In this document: piece by piece, positions 1 to 5,351 of the stretch | Layout: each line of letters starts with the position of its first letter | Position numbering within the stretch: position 1 is the first letter of the stretch | Assembly: GCA_038232515.1 (NCBI GenBank) | Contig: JBBSHS010000113.1 | Coordinates: 1-5,351 of the forward strand | Length of the DNA stretch: 5,351 nt | DNA from: JBBSHS01 sp038232515 | GTDB lineage: Bacteria; Actinomycetota; Acidimicrobiia; Acidimicrobiales; JAUJNH01 | Direction: 5' to 3' | Made by a program: the position numbers and the translations under genes | Notes under the pieces: model-generated | Database searches by the model: none | What the model was told of the DNA's origin: nothing | The model's input: only the letters and a program-made list of their open reading frames with translations

Positions 1-1661
1 CGTGGGTGGCGGTGGTGCTGTCCGGCGCCCATGCCGACGCGCGCGCCGGCCGGACCAGCGTGGACCGTGCCCGCCGGCAGGACCTGCAGCAACTCGTGGA
101 GGGTGGGTCGGTGGACGATCTCGTCAAGGGCCGGGCCCTGTTCGGCAGGGCTCATGACCGGCTCACGTCTCCGGTCCTGCTGCCGTTGCGGGTGCTGCCC
201 GTGGTCGGCCGGCAGATCCGCTCGGCCGCCAGCCTGACCGGTGCGGCGTCGAAGGTGGCCGCCGCCGGCGTCGACGCCATCGGCACGAGCCGGTCCATCC
301 TGCAGGCCTCCCGCGTCCCGGGGCCGGACCGCGTGGAACAGGCCGACCGGTTCGCGGCGTTGGCGGCCACGACCGCCGACCGCCTGGCCCGGGTCAAGCT
401 GGGGCCCGACGACGCCCTGCTGCCTCCGCTGGCCCGGGCCCGGCGCCAGGCGGCCGGCCAGATCGGGGAACTGGTCGCCGGGCTCCGACGGGGCGGTGCC
501 GCCGCGGAGGGTTTGGGCACCGTGCTGAGAGGCCCCGGGCGGTACCTGCTGGTGGTGCCGAACAACGCCGAGATGCGGGCCGGGTCGGGCATGTTCCTGT
601 CGGTGGGCCTGCTGCAGAGCAGCGACGGGCGGCTTCAGGTGTCCGCCATGCAGTCGGTGATCGACGTGACGGTCCCCCCCGGCACGGTGCCCTTGACCGG
701 CGACCTGGCCGACCGGTGGGGATGGCTGGCCCCCAACGTCGACTGGCGGAACCTGATGGTGTCCCCCCACTTCCCGGAGAACGCGGCCCTGGCCGCCAAG
801 ATGTGGGAGGCGGCCGGTCGGGGGTCGGTCGACGGCGTCGTGGCCGTCGACCCCGTCGCCCTGAAGGCCGTCGTGGAGGCGGTCGGCGCGGTCGAGGTCG
901 CGGGCCGGGTGGTGGACGGTGGCCATGTGTTGCCGGAGCTCCTGCACGACCAGTACCTCCGTTTCCCGGCCCTCGCCGACCGCCCCGAGCGTCGGGAGGA
1001 GCTCAGCGAGTTCGCGTCCGCCGTCATGACGCAGCTCAACGTCGGATCATGGTCGGCGGTGCGGCTCGGGAAGGGACTGGCCGCGGCGGCGCGCGGTCGC
1101 CACGTGATGGCCTGGTCGGCGGACGCCACCCAGGAGCGCGCCTGGGAGGCGGCCGGCGCCTCCGGGGAGCTGCCGTCCGACGCCTTGCTGGCCTCGGTGC
1201 TCAACCGGGGGGGCAACAAGCTTGACCAATACCTGTCGGTGGACGCCACCCTGGAACTGGTCCCCGCCGGCGACCACACCGACGCCACCGTCAGACTCAG
1301 CCTTCGCAACGCGGTGCCCGCGGGCGAGCCGCAGTACATCGCCGGTCCCCACCCCGGCACCGATCTCACGGCTGGGGACTACCTGGGCATCGCCGCCGTC
1401 ACCGTGCCGGGATTTGCGGACACAGTGTCCATCGACGGTGTGGACCGCTATGCCGTCGCCGGGCCCGATGACGGGACGGCCGTGATCGGCATCGAGGTGC
1501 TGCTGGGGGCCGGCCAAGAGCGCACACTGGTGGTGCACTTCCGGTTGCCGGGCCGCCACGGGGCCCTGGAGGTGGAGCCGTCGGCCCGGGTGCCCCAGAT
1601 CCAGTGGCACAACGGATCGGCCAGCTGGGCCGACGACGGCACCCATGTGGTGCGTTGGTAG
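1..1661 (+). CDS. DUF4012 domain-containing protein (5' partial)
   Basis: This is a DUF4012-family protein of unknown biochemical role; relatives in actinobacteria are usually membrane-anchored and often lie near envelope or exopolysaccharide genes. The frame is open from the window edge: a Trp codon at 3-5 precedes the GTG at 6. No membrane anchor is seen after that GTG, so the true start and the usual N-terminal transmembrane helix probably lie upstream. Counting from the GTG, the alpha-helical first part holds PLRVLPVVGRQ (about 60-70). The family hallmark is RYLLVVPNNAEMRAGSGMF (179-197), followed by a segment reading SPHFPENAALAAKMWEAAG and then VDGVVAVDPVALKAVVEAVG (about 276-295). The last 150 residues look beta-rich and end at a TAG. 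The gene is intact over its visible length. It lies 119 nt upstream of a sortase-type surface protein on the same strand, which supports an envelope role. The family assignment is firm; the function is not known. Confidence 0.85.
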   Translation, partial: WVAVVLSGAHADARAGRTSVDRARRQDLQQLVEGGSVDDLVKGRALFGRAHDRLTSPVLLPLRVLPVVGRQIRSAASLTGAASKVAAAGVDAIGTSRSILQASRVPGPDRVEQADRFAALAATTADRLARVKLGPDDALLPPLARARRQAAGQIGELVAGLRRGGAAAEGLGTVLRGPGRYLLVVPNNAEMRAGSGMFLSVGLLQSSDGRLQVSAMQSVIDVTVPPGTVPLTGDLADRWGWLAPNVDWRNLMVSPHFPENAALAAKMWEAAGRGSVDGVVAVDPVALKAVVEAVGAVEVAGRVVDGGHVLPELLHDQYLRFPALADRPERREELSEFASAVMTQLNVGSWSAVRLGKGLAAAARGRHVMAWSADATQERAWEAAGASGELPSDALLASVLNRGGNKLDQYLSVDATLELVPAGDHTDATVRLSLRNAVPAGEPQYIAGPHPGTDLTAGDYLGIAAVTVPGFADTVSIDGVDRYAVAGPDDGTAVIGIEVLLGAGQERTLVVHFRLPGRHGALEVEPSARVPQIQWHNGSASWADDGTHVVRW

Positions 1662-1694
1662 GCGGCCGCGGTCGGGAGCGATCACCGAGTCGCC

Positions 1695-1721
1695 GCCGAA
1701 CGGAAAGATGTGGCCGAACGG
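1695..1721 (+). promoter_or_regulatory. Paired 9-bp direct repeat, possible operator/promoter region of the LPVTG gene
   Basis: GCCGAACGG occurs twice (1695-1703 and 1713-1721), start to start 18 bp. Each copy contains the dyad CCG-AA-CGG, and the second extends to GGCCG-AA-CGGCC. A TAGTCT hexamer at 1734-1739 could be a -10 element giving a leader of about 35 nt to the ATG at 1781. No good -35 is visible; the 17-bp-spaced hexamer is TGGCCG, inside the second repeat. The paired sites could bind a dimeric regulator, but in DNA this GC-rich such repeats also arise by chance. Confidence 0.3.
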
Positions 1722-1780
1722 CCTCCTCGGGGGTAGTCTTGGCACCGAGCAGGCTGACCGGCTCTGACTGGGGGACCTGG

Positions 1781-2086
1781 ATGCGCGTTCGACAGGTGAT
1801 GGGAGCGTTGGCGGTACTGGCCGTGATGCTTTTCATGGCCGCTCCGGCGGGAGCCGACACGTACACCGGGCCCGCTGGGCGCACGCCTCAGGTCGTCGGG
1901 GCCACGGCGCAGGCCGTCAGGGTGCCCACACCGGCCGTGGCCCCGGTGGCCGCCGGCGGATCCGGTTCGGGGCTTCCGGTGACGGGCACCGATGTCGTCG
2001 GATTGCTGGTGGTGGGCATCGGCGCCCTCGGTCTCGGCGTCGTGCTCGTCCGCCGGGCGGGCGTCCGCCGCTCCCGGCTGGCCTGA
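1781..2086 (+). CDS. Small secreted LPXTG-type (LPVTG) cell-wall-anchored protein
   Basis: A 101-residue predicted sortase substrate. The N-terminus is a signal peptide: basic MRVRQ, a hydrophobic core (about 7-20) and a likely cleavage after APAGA (residue 25 or so). The mature part is only about 40 residues of Ala/Pro/Val/Gly-rich, probably unstructured chain (roughly 26-64). It ends in the sorting signal: LPVTG at 65-69, a hydrophobic helix (about 71-90) and the basic tail RRAGVRRSRLA. A sortase would cleave between T and G and link the protein to peptidoglycan or to another surface protein. The ATG at 1781 is chosen because it directly precedes the signal peptide and has GGGGGA (1770-1775) five bases upstream; the in-frame extension back to 1604 overlaps the DUF4012 gene and has no signal-peptide character. 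There is no recognisable functional domain, so its job (spacer, coat or mini-pilin) is unknown. No sortase gene is in the window. Confidence 0.85.
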   Translation: MRVRQVMGALAVLAVMLFMAAPAGADTYTGPAGRTPQVVGATAQAVRVPTPAVAPVAAGGSGSGLPVTGTDVVGLLVVGIGALGLGVVLVRRAGVRRSRLA

Positions 2087-2122
2087 CTTCGCCGTCCGGG
2101 CCGTCGCCGGCGGCTGATGTCG

Positions 2123-2143
2123 CCCCGGTCCCCGGTCCCCGGT
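2123..2143 (+). repeat. Three tandem copies of the 7-mer CCCCGGT
   Basis: CCCCGGT is repeated three times head to tail with no mismatch (2123-2129, 2130-2136, 2137-2143) in the 107-nt gap between the LPVTG gene and the broken membrane protein gene. It is probably a short slippage-type repeat; no function is evident. Confidence 0.75.
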
Positions 2144-2193
2144 CGGCGAACCGCGGCCCGTGCAGATCGCCGGGCTGTTCCAAACTTGGTGGG

Positions 2194-2322
2194 ATGACTG
2201 AACGGGACGACAAGGTGCTCCCGGCCACCCGCGCCCTTTCCATCTTCATCATCCCCTTCCTGCTCGTCGCCTTCGTCGTGCTCTTCGGCTACCCCGACGA
2301 CACCAAGCGCCTGTTCGCCTGA
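2194..2322 (+). pseudogene. 5' fragment of a multi-pass membrane protein, ended by an in-frame TGA
   Basis: This stretch encodes 42 residues: MTERDDKVLPATR, one transmembrane helix (about 14-32), then GYPDDTKRLFA and TGA at 2320-2322. GGTGGG abuts the ATG. The same frame continues after the TGA as PIKTRMTPMVL and joins the downstream membrane reading frame exactly (2338 minus 2194 is 48 codons). From memory of an actinobacterial membrane-protein family of unknown function, a segment resembling RLFAW(P/T)I...MT is expected here. The TGA therefore sits where a Trp codon (TGG) belongs, and a single G-to-A change explains it. The ancestral gene would then be 2194 to at least 2586. Alternatives are an assembly error, or translation as a separate 42-residue peptide. 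UGA-as-Trp recoding is unlikely because the LPVTG, acyltransferase and glycosylase genes all end in TGA. Confidence 0.65.
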
Positions 2323-2337
2323 CCCATCAAGACGCGG

Positions 2338-2835
2338 ATGACCCCGATGGTGCTGCGGTCGGTGTACCTGGGCGGCGCCTACTTCTTCCTGCGGGCGGCC
2401 AGGGCCCAGGAGTGGCACCGGGTCAAGTCGGGTTTCGTGCCGGTTGGCACGTTCGCCACGCTGATGGGCATTGCCACCGTCATCCACTGGGACAAGTTCA
2501 CCCACGACCATGTTGCCTTCTGGCTGTGGGCCGGCCTCTACTTCACCACGCCGTTCCTGGTGTTCGCGGTGTGGGCGGCCAACCGCGGTCACGGCGCCGC
2601 CGCGTCGGGCGAGGAGCTGGAACTGCCGGCTGGTCGCCTGGACGTCGTCGAGAGCGTCTCCGAGGTGCATGGCCGACTGGTCACGGTGCCTCCGAAGACG
2701 CTTGCCGGTCGGAGAACGGTGCGGGTGCCGCGGTTCGTGGCAGATGCGCTCGCCGACACATGGGTCGCTATGCCAGTGCGACGGGTCACGTCTTCACCAG
2801 CGCTGAAGGGCGGCCGCTCCGCCACAACAACCTGA
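2338..2835 (+). CDS. Chimeric open frame: membrane protein remainder joined to an integrase fragment
   Basis: This frame encodes 165 residues from an ATG at 2338 with no convincing ribosome binding site. It is probably not a natural gene but two remnants in one frame. Residues 1-83 are the rest of the membrane protein begun at 2194, with helices near 3-20, 33-50 and 58-80 and the segment ATVIHWDKFTHDHVAFW. Residues 84-99 (GHGAAASGEELELPAG) are a low-complexity junction. From about residue 100 it matches the style of a tyrosine recombinase catalytic domain: VVESVSEVHGRLV, PPKTLAGRRTV and VPRFVADALAD. After codon 140 a one-base deletion near 2757 puts the integrase into another frame, and the last 25 residues are out-of-frame noise. 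A gene caller may report it as a hypothetical protein. The membrane family seems normally to continue with further helices, so the 3' end was lost at the junction. Confidence 0.5.
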   Translation: MTPMVLRSVYLGGAYFFLRAARAQEWHRVKSGFVPVGTFATLMGIATVIHWDKFTHDHVAFWLWAGLYFTTPFLVFAVWAANRGHGAAASGEELELPAGRLDVVESVSEVHGRLVTVPPKTLAGRRTVRVPRFVADALADTWVAMPVRRVTSSPALKGGRSATTT

Positions 2836-3149
2836 TGCGCCGGCACTTCAAGCCCGCTCTCGAACGCGCTGGTCTCCCGCCCGCGATCCGGTTTCACGAT
2901 CTTCGCCACACGTGTGCGGCGTCCTCGCCGCCAACGGCTGGACGCTGGAGCAGGTCAAGCGCCATCTCGGTCACTCGTCGATCCGCGTCACGTCGGACCG
3001 CTACGGCCACCTCTTCGAGGGCCACGACGATGATCTCCTCGACGAACCTCGACCGCCGCTACCGGGACGTGGGTGCTCCCCCCCGCCTACAGCCGGCCCC
3101 GGTGGTGGACATCGCTACGGCCAGCCGCAAGGGGCCGAGAGGGGCATAG
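2635..3149 (+). pseudogene. Tyrosine recombinase/phage-type integrase, C-terminal remnant with three frameshifts
   Basis: This is the catalytic C-terminal half of a site-specific tyrosine recombinase, which cuts and rejoins DNA at attachment sites through a tyrosine nucleophile. The reading passes through three frames. Segment one (2635 to about 2757) has VPPKTLAGRRTV, holding the beta-hairpin lysine. Segment two (to about 2920) has HVFTSAEGRPLRHNN and RFHDLRHTCAA, with the HxxR box (His codon 2895, Arg codon 2904). Segment three (to about 3043) has NGWTLEQVKRHLGHSSIRVT (His at 2972) and DRYGHLF with the nucleophile Tyr at 3002-3004. A final shift near 3044 restores NLDRRYRDVG and runs to a TAG at 3149. 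The changes are best explained by a one-base deletion near 2757 (GAC-CAC to GACAC), another near 2920 and a one-base insertion near 3044. The core-binding domain and first catalytic Arg box are missing upstream, so the enzyme cannot be functional. Confidence 0.85.
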
Positions 3150-3384
3150 AGCGCCCGATCCTGGCCCCTTGGATCCGCGCCACACCCTCCCCCCTGGGGG
3201 CGCCGCGGCGCGCGTCCTGCGCGTCGAACTGCACCGCCGTTCAGCCTCGGCAGATCCAGCCAGTTGTCAACGGCTCGGCTCTGGCCGCTCGCGCTGACGT
3301 GGCCCAGACATGGCCCACCGGAGTGACGGAGGTCCCAGACGCTTCAGAGACCCCTCCAAAAAGGGCCTCTTACCTGCACCTTCT
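3150..3384. other. Gene-free spacer between integrase remnant and tRNA-Gly
   Basis: I find no credible gene in these 235 bases. They hold a perfect 12-bp palindrome GCGCCGCGGCGC (3200-3211) and the hairpin listed at 3346-3370. If the integrase once inserted at the tRNA, the element's attachment core would be expected at the tRNA-proximal end, but no second copy of the tRNA 3' end is visible anywhere in the window. Confidence 0.5.
3346..3370 (-). terminator. Possible terminator hairpin downstream of tRNA-Gly
   Basis: Read on the minus strand, AGAGGCCC (3370-3363) pairs with GGGTCTCT (3353-3346), giving eight pairs including one G-U and a nine-base loop. On the plus strand the G-U pair becomes an A-C mismatch, so the hairpin favours the tRNA transcript. 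It begins 14 nt past the tRNA 3' CCA. There is no trailing U-run, so it would be the tail-less type proposed for high-GC actinobacteria, or only a processing signal. Confidence 0.35.
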
Positions 3385-3460
3385 TGGAGCGGACGACGGG
3401 ATTCGAACCCGCGACCCTCACCTTGGCAAGGTGATGCTCTACCAGCTGAGCCACGTCCGC
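3385..3460 (-). tRNA. tRNA-Gly (anticodon GCC)
   Basis: On the minus strand the 76 nt fold as a complete cloverleaf. The acceptor stem is GCGGACG/CGTCCGC. The D stem GCTC/GAGC encloses loop AGCTGGTA. The anticodon stem TCACC/GGTGA holds loop TTGCCAA, with anticodon GCC (plus-strand 3425-3427), which reads GGC and GGU glycine codons. The variable loop is GGGTC. The T arm GCGGG-TTCGAAT-CCCGT has one terminal G-U pair. The discriminator base is U and the 3' CCA (3387-3385) is encoded in the DNA. Everything needed for function is intact. Its 3' end faces the integrase remnant 235 nt away; tRNA 3' ends are common integration targets. Confidence 0.97.
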
Positions 3461-3471
3461 AGCGGGCTGAG

Positions 3472-3500
3472 ACCCTAGCAGCGACACCATCGGCCGCCAA
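3472..3500 (-). promoter_or_regulatory. Promoter of tRNA-Gly
   Basis: On the minus strand a -35 hexamer TTGGCG (3500-3495) and a -10 hexamer TAGGGT (3477-3472) are separated by exactly 17 bp. A TGC just upstream of the -10 makes an extended TGn element. The -10 ends 11 nt before the mature tRNA 5' end, so transcription would start only a few bases ahead of it. TAnnnT -10 boxes with TTG-type -35 boxes suit the main sigma factor of actinobacteria. Confidence 0.65.
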
Positions 3501-3504
3501 CCGG

Positions 3505-3527
3505 CTGCCGTCCAGATCGGGCGGCAG
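3505..3527 (-). terminator. Hairpin after the WS/DGAT gene, possible terminator
   Basis: CTGCCGTCC (3505-3513) and GGGCGGCAG (3519-3527) form a nine-position stem around the five-base loop AGATC. It starts eight bases past the acyltransferase stop codon and lies just before the tRNA promoter, which suits a terminator separating the two units. On the minus-strand transcript one pair becomes a C-A mismatch, leaving six plus two pairs, and there is no U-run, so the call is tentative. Confidence 0.35.
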
Positions 3528-3534
3528 GAAGGCC

Positions 3535-5040
3535 TCAGGTCGGGTCGGCCCCGATGGGGCCGCCGAGCTGAGCCGCCCGCGCCTGGGCCCGGCGAAGGGA
3601 CGCCGGGCGGGGTGAGGCGGCCCTGCCCGGGACAATCTCGGCGGCGTCGGCGGCCTTGGTCAGCTCGCTGACGCTTCCCAGGACGAACCCGGCCATGGCG
3701 TCGACTTCGGGGATGGTCTCACGACAGGCCATCAGGCCGAAGTGGATGCCGCCCATGTAGCTCATGACGGTCATGTTCAGGGCCAGGCCCATGTGTATGG
3801 GGCCCATCGGGTAGATGGCGCGGACCTGACAACCGCAGGAGTACAAAGGGATCTGAGGGCCCGGGATGTTCGAGATGACGACGTTGAAGATGGGCCGCAG
3901 ACGGTCGATCGTCCCGGTCGACGACAACAGCCGGGCAGCCAGACCAGCCAGGGCCGGAGCCGCGAACTCGGTCCAGTCGGTCAGGATCGAAGCACTCACG
4001 GCGTGCTCCTGGTCCTTGGCCTGGGAAGTGCCGTCCTGGATGCGCCTCAACCGCTCGACCGGATCTTCCGCGGTGGTGGCGAGGGACACCAGCATGGCCG
4101 ACACCCGGTTGCCCATGGCTCCGGCGTCCTCGTCGGTGCGGACCGACATCGGGACCATGGCAATGAGGTCCTCGTCGATCACCTCACCCCGGGACTCGAA
4201 ATGGCGACGCAGGGCGCCCGCGCACACGGCCATCACTACGTCGTTGACCGTGCCGCCCAGGACGTTCTTGATGCGTTTGACCTCGGCTAGTTCGACGTGG
4301 GCCACGGCGAAACGGCGATGAGGGGTGATGGCGCCATTGAGTGATGTACGCGGCGCGGCAAAGGGGGCCGGTGGCGGCGTGACGTCGGGTTGACGGTTGC
4401 GAGCCCGCAGGTCGAGAGCCATGGCCGCGGTTCGCTGCACCGCCGTAAACGCATCCAACGGTTGGCGGGCCAGCGAGCTCACCGAATACGCCAACATCTC
4501 CACCTCAGTCGGGCACCGATCGGGCTGCCACGCCGGGTCTTCCGGTGGTAATACCAGCGTCTCGGGCGAGAGGTCGAGCAGGTTCACGGTGAGCTCAGCG
4601 CCGGACACCCCGTCGATGGCCGCATGGTGCACCTTGGTGACGACGGCGACCAACCCGTTTTCGAGGCCGTCGACGACGTACATCTCCCACAGCGGACGGG
4701 ACCGGTCGAGCGGGCGGCCCATGAACTCGGCCGCCAACTGGAGGAGCTGCTCCTGGCCGCCGGGCGACGGCAGCCCGGCCCGCCGCAGGTGGTAGTCCAG
4801 GTCGAAATCGGGGTCCTCGATCCACAAGGGCCGGTGTAGACCGAACGGCACCTCGACCAGCCGGCGACGGAACGGGGGCATGAGCCGCAGCCGGTTCTCC
4901 ACCATGGCCCGCACCCGGGCGAAGTCCCAGGCATCCGGGGCGGTCGCCGGATCCAGGATGATGACGGAGCCGACGTGCATGTGGGCCTGCGGGGTCTCGA
5001 GGTACAGGAACGACGCATCGAGCCCCGTCAACCGCTTCAC
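3535..5040 (-). CDS. Wax ester synthase/diacylglycerol O-acyltransferase (WS/DGAT family)
   Basis: This 501-residue enzyme transfers an acyl group from acyl-CoA to diacylglycerol or a long-chain alcohol, making triacylglycerol or wax ester for storage lipid bodies at the membrane. The N-terminus MKRLTGLDASFLYLET is typical of the family. The catalytic motif HHxxxDG is present as HHAAIDG (138-144), with the second His as general base. Other conserved marks are RPLWEM (115-120), PRTSLNG (230-236), GGTVNDVVMAV (262-272) and, in the C-terminal DUF1298-type domain, NVVISNIPGPQIPLY (386-400). The start is a GTG with AGGAG five to six bases upstream, and the frame opens at the family start, so no alternative is needed. 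The length is slightly above the usual 450-480 because of an Ala/Arg-rich tail after about residue 470. Actinobacteria often carry many paralogues, so substrate choice cannot be read here. It follows the glycosylase gene by 67 nt. Confidence 0.95.
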   Translation of the reverse strand: MKRLTGLDASFLYLETPQAHMHVGSVIILDPATAPDAWDFARVRAMVENRLRLMPPFRRRLVEVPFGLHRPLWIEDPDFDLDYHLRRAGLPSPGGQEQLLQLAAEFMGRPLDRSRPLWEMYVVDGLENGLVAVVTKVHHAAIDGVSGAELTVNLLDLSPETLVLPPEDPAWQPDRCPTEVEMLAYSVSSLARQPLDAFTAVQRTAAMALDLRARNRQPDVTPPPAPFAAPRTSLNGAITPHRRFAVAHVELAEVKRIKNVLGGTVNDVVMAVCAGALRRHFESRGEVIDEDLIAMVPMSVRTDEDAGAMGNRVSAMLVSLATTAEDPVERLRRIQDGTSQAKDQEHAVSASILTDWTEFAAPALAGLAARLLSSTGTIDRLRPIFNVVISNIPGPQIPLYSCGCQVRAIYPMGPIHMGLALNMTVMSYMGGIHFGLMACRETIPEVDAMAGFVLGSVSELTKAADAAEIVPGRAASPRPASLRRAQARAAQLGGPIGADPT

Positions 5041-5058
5041 GCTGTCTCCTGACGATTT

Positions 5059-5085
5059 GGCCGGCTTGGGCTGCGGGCGCCGGCC
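5059..5085 (-). other. GC-rich inverted repeat between the glycosylase and WS/DGAT genes
   Basis: GGCCGGC (5059-5065) and GCCGGCC (5079-5085) form a perfect 7-bp stem with a 13-base loop, 22 bases past the glycosylase stop and just upstream of the acyltransferase ribosome binding site (AGGAGA at 5050-5045). It could weaken read-through or be a tail-less terminator. It has no U-run and may be chance in such GC-rich DNA. Confidence 0.3.
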
Positions 5086-5107
5086 CAGGCGTACCCCGCC
5101 CGCGCCT

Positions 5108-5351
5108 TCACTTGAGCAGGCGGGACAGGCGCCGGTCGGCCAGCACCCGGCCCCCCGTCTGGCACGAGGCGCAGTACTGGAAGGACTTCGTGGCGAACGA
5201 CACCTCCCTAACCGTGTCCCCGCAGATCCCGCACGGCTCCCCGGTGCGACCGTGGACCCGCAAACCGGACTTCTTCTCCGCCTTCAGCCCTCTGGCGGCA
5301 AGGCCGGCAGAGCGGAGCAGGGCATGGTCGAGCACGCCGACCAGAGCGGCA
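5108..5351 (-). CDS. Fpg/Nei-family DNA glycosylase, C-terminal part (cut by window edge)
   Basis: This is the C-terminal end of a formamidopyrimidine-DNA glycosylase/endonuclease VIII type enzyme, which removes oxidised bases and nicks the strand in base excision repair. The visible 81 residues include KAEKKSGLRVHGRTGEPC and a complete zinc finger, C-x2-C-x16-C-x2-C (CGIC ... CASC), which contacts DNA in this family. The tail after the finger, GGRVLADRRLSRLLK, continues beyond the point where E. coli-type Fpg ends and resembles actinobacterial Fpg/Nei paralogues. The frame stays open to the edge (reading AALVG before the GTG at 5335), so that GTG is internal and the catalytic N-terminus lies outside. 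Whether it is Fpg or Nei cannot be decided without that N-terminus. It precedes the acyltransferase on the same strand, with a 67-nt gap; co-transcription is possible but functionally unexplained. Confidence 0.9.
   Translation of the reverse strand, partial: AALVGVLDHALLRSAGLAARGLKAEKKSGLRVHGRTGEPCGICGDTVREVSFATKSFQYCASCQTGGRVLADRRLSRLLK

Noticed and set aside
1047..1745. Long antisense frames across the DUF4012 gene (also 635-1369 and others)
   Set aside because: They are shadows typical of high-GC coding DNA, with Arg/Pro/Ser-rich low-complexity translations and no recognisable domains.
1604..1780. In-frame N-terminal extension of the LPVTG protein starting at 1604
   Set aside because: It overlaps the end of the DUF4012 gene and is Arg-rich; the signal peptide and a ribosome binding site place the start at 1781.
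2320..2322. UGA read as Trp (alternative genetic code) or programmed read-through
   Set aside because: The LPVTG, WS/DGAT and glycosylase genes all end in TGA and all use TGG for Trp; the next gene piece is already truncated, so a nonsense mutation is simpler.
1888..2670. A 260-codon minus-strand frame across the LPVTG and membrane protein region
   Set aside because: It is antisense to better-supported coding frames, is Arg/Gly/His-rich and shows no domain; it is a GC-driven shadow.
3200..3211. The palindrome GCGCCGCGGCGC as an operator or attachment core
   Set aside because: A single GC-only 12-bp palindrome in a high-GC spacer is not informative, and no second copy or flanking sites are visible.
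2912..3478. A 188-codon plus-strand frame ending in a segment like GIRTRDPHLGKVMLYQLSH
   Set aside because: Its last part is the antisense translation of tRNA-Gly and its first part is the third frame of the broken integrase; the middle has no protein-like character. It is not a gene.
3742..4321. Plus-strand frames opposite the WS/DGAT gene
   Set aside because: The minus-strand gene has all family motifs; the opposing frames lack protein-like composition.

Overview
The window is high-GC DNA (GC/CG-rich third codon positions, GTG starts) from an actinobacterium. A DUF4012 protein, a sortase-type LPVTG surface protein, an actinobacterial-type WS/DGAT acyltransferase and a Fpg/Nei glycosylase tail fit Actinomycetota, perhaps an Acidimicrobiia-like lineage. 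The lineage is an inference from protein style; no taxonomic marker is present.

Plus strand, left to right. Positions 1-1661 hold most of a DUF4012 envelope-type protein whose N-terminus lies outside the window. Positions 1781-2086 encode a 101-residue secreted protein with signal peptide, LPVTG motif, membrane helix and basic tail. Positions 2194-2586 hold a small multi-pass membrane protein gene interrupted by one in-frame TGA exactly where a Trp codon is expected. Its 3' end is lost and runs in frame into the C-terminal catalytic half of a tyrosine recombinase (about 2635-3149), which carries three frameshifts. So 2194-3149 is a scar of gene decay and rearrangement.

Minus strand, right to left. 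The C-terminal zinc finger of a Fpg/Nei DNA glycosylase (5351-5108) is followed 67 nt later by a complete WS/DGAT wax ester synthase/diacylglycerol acyltransferase (5040-3535). Next come a hairpin, a well-spaced promoter, and tRNA-Gly(GCC) with encoded CCA (3460-3385), followed by a possible terminator hairpin. The tRNA 3' end faces the integrase remnant, the layout left by an integrative element inserted at a tRNA gene.

The DUF4012 and LPVTG genes suggest a cell-surface locus, and the acyltransferase makes storage neutral lipid. Nothing links these functionally to the glycosylase beyond shared strand. I see no CRISPR array, intact mobile element or convincing new defence or biosynthetic system. 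The most informative part is the decayed membrane gene/integrase/tRNA-Gly region.
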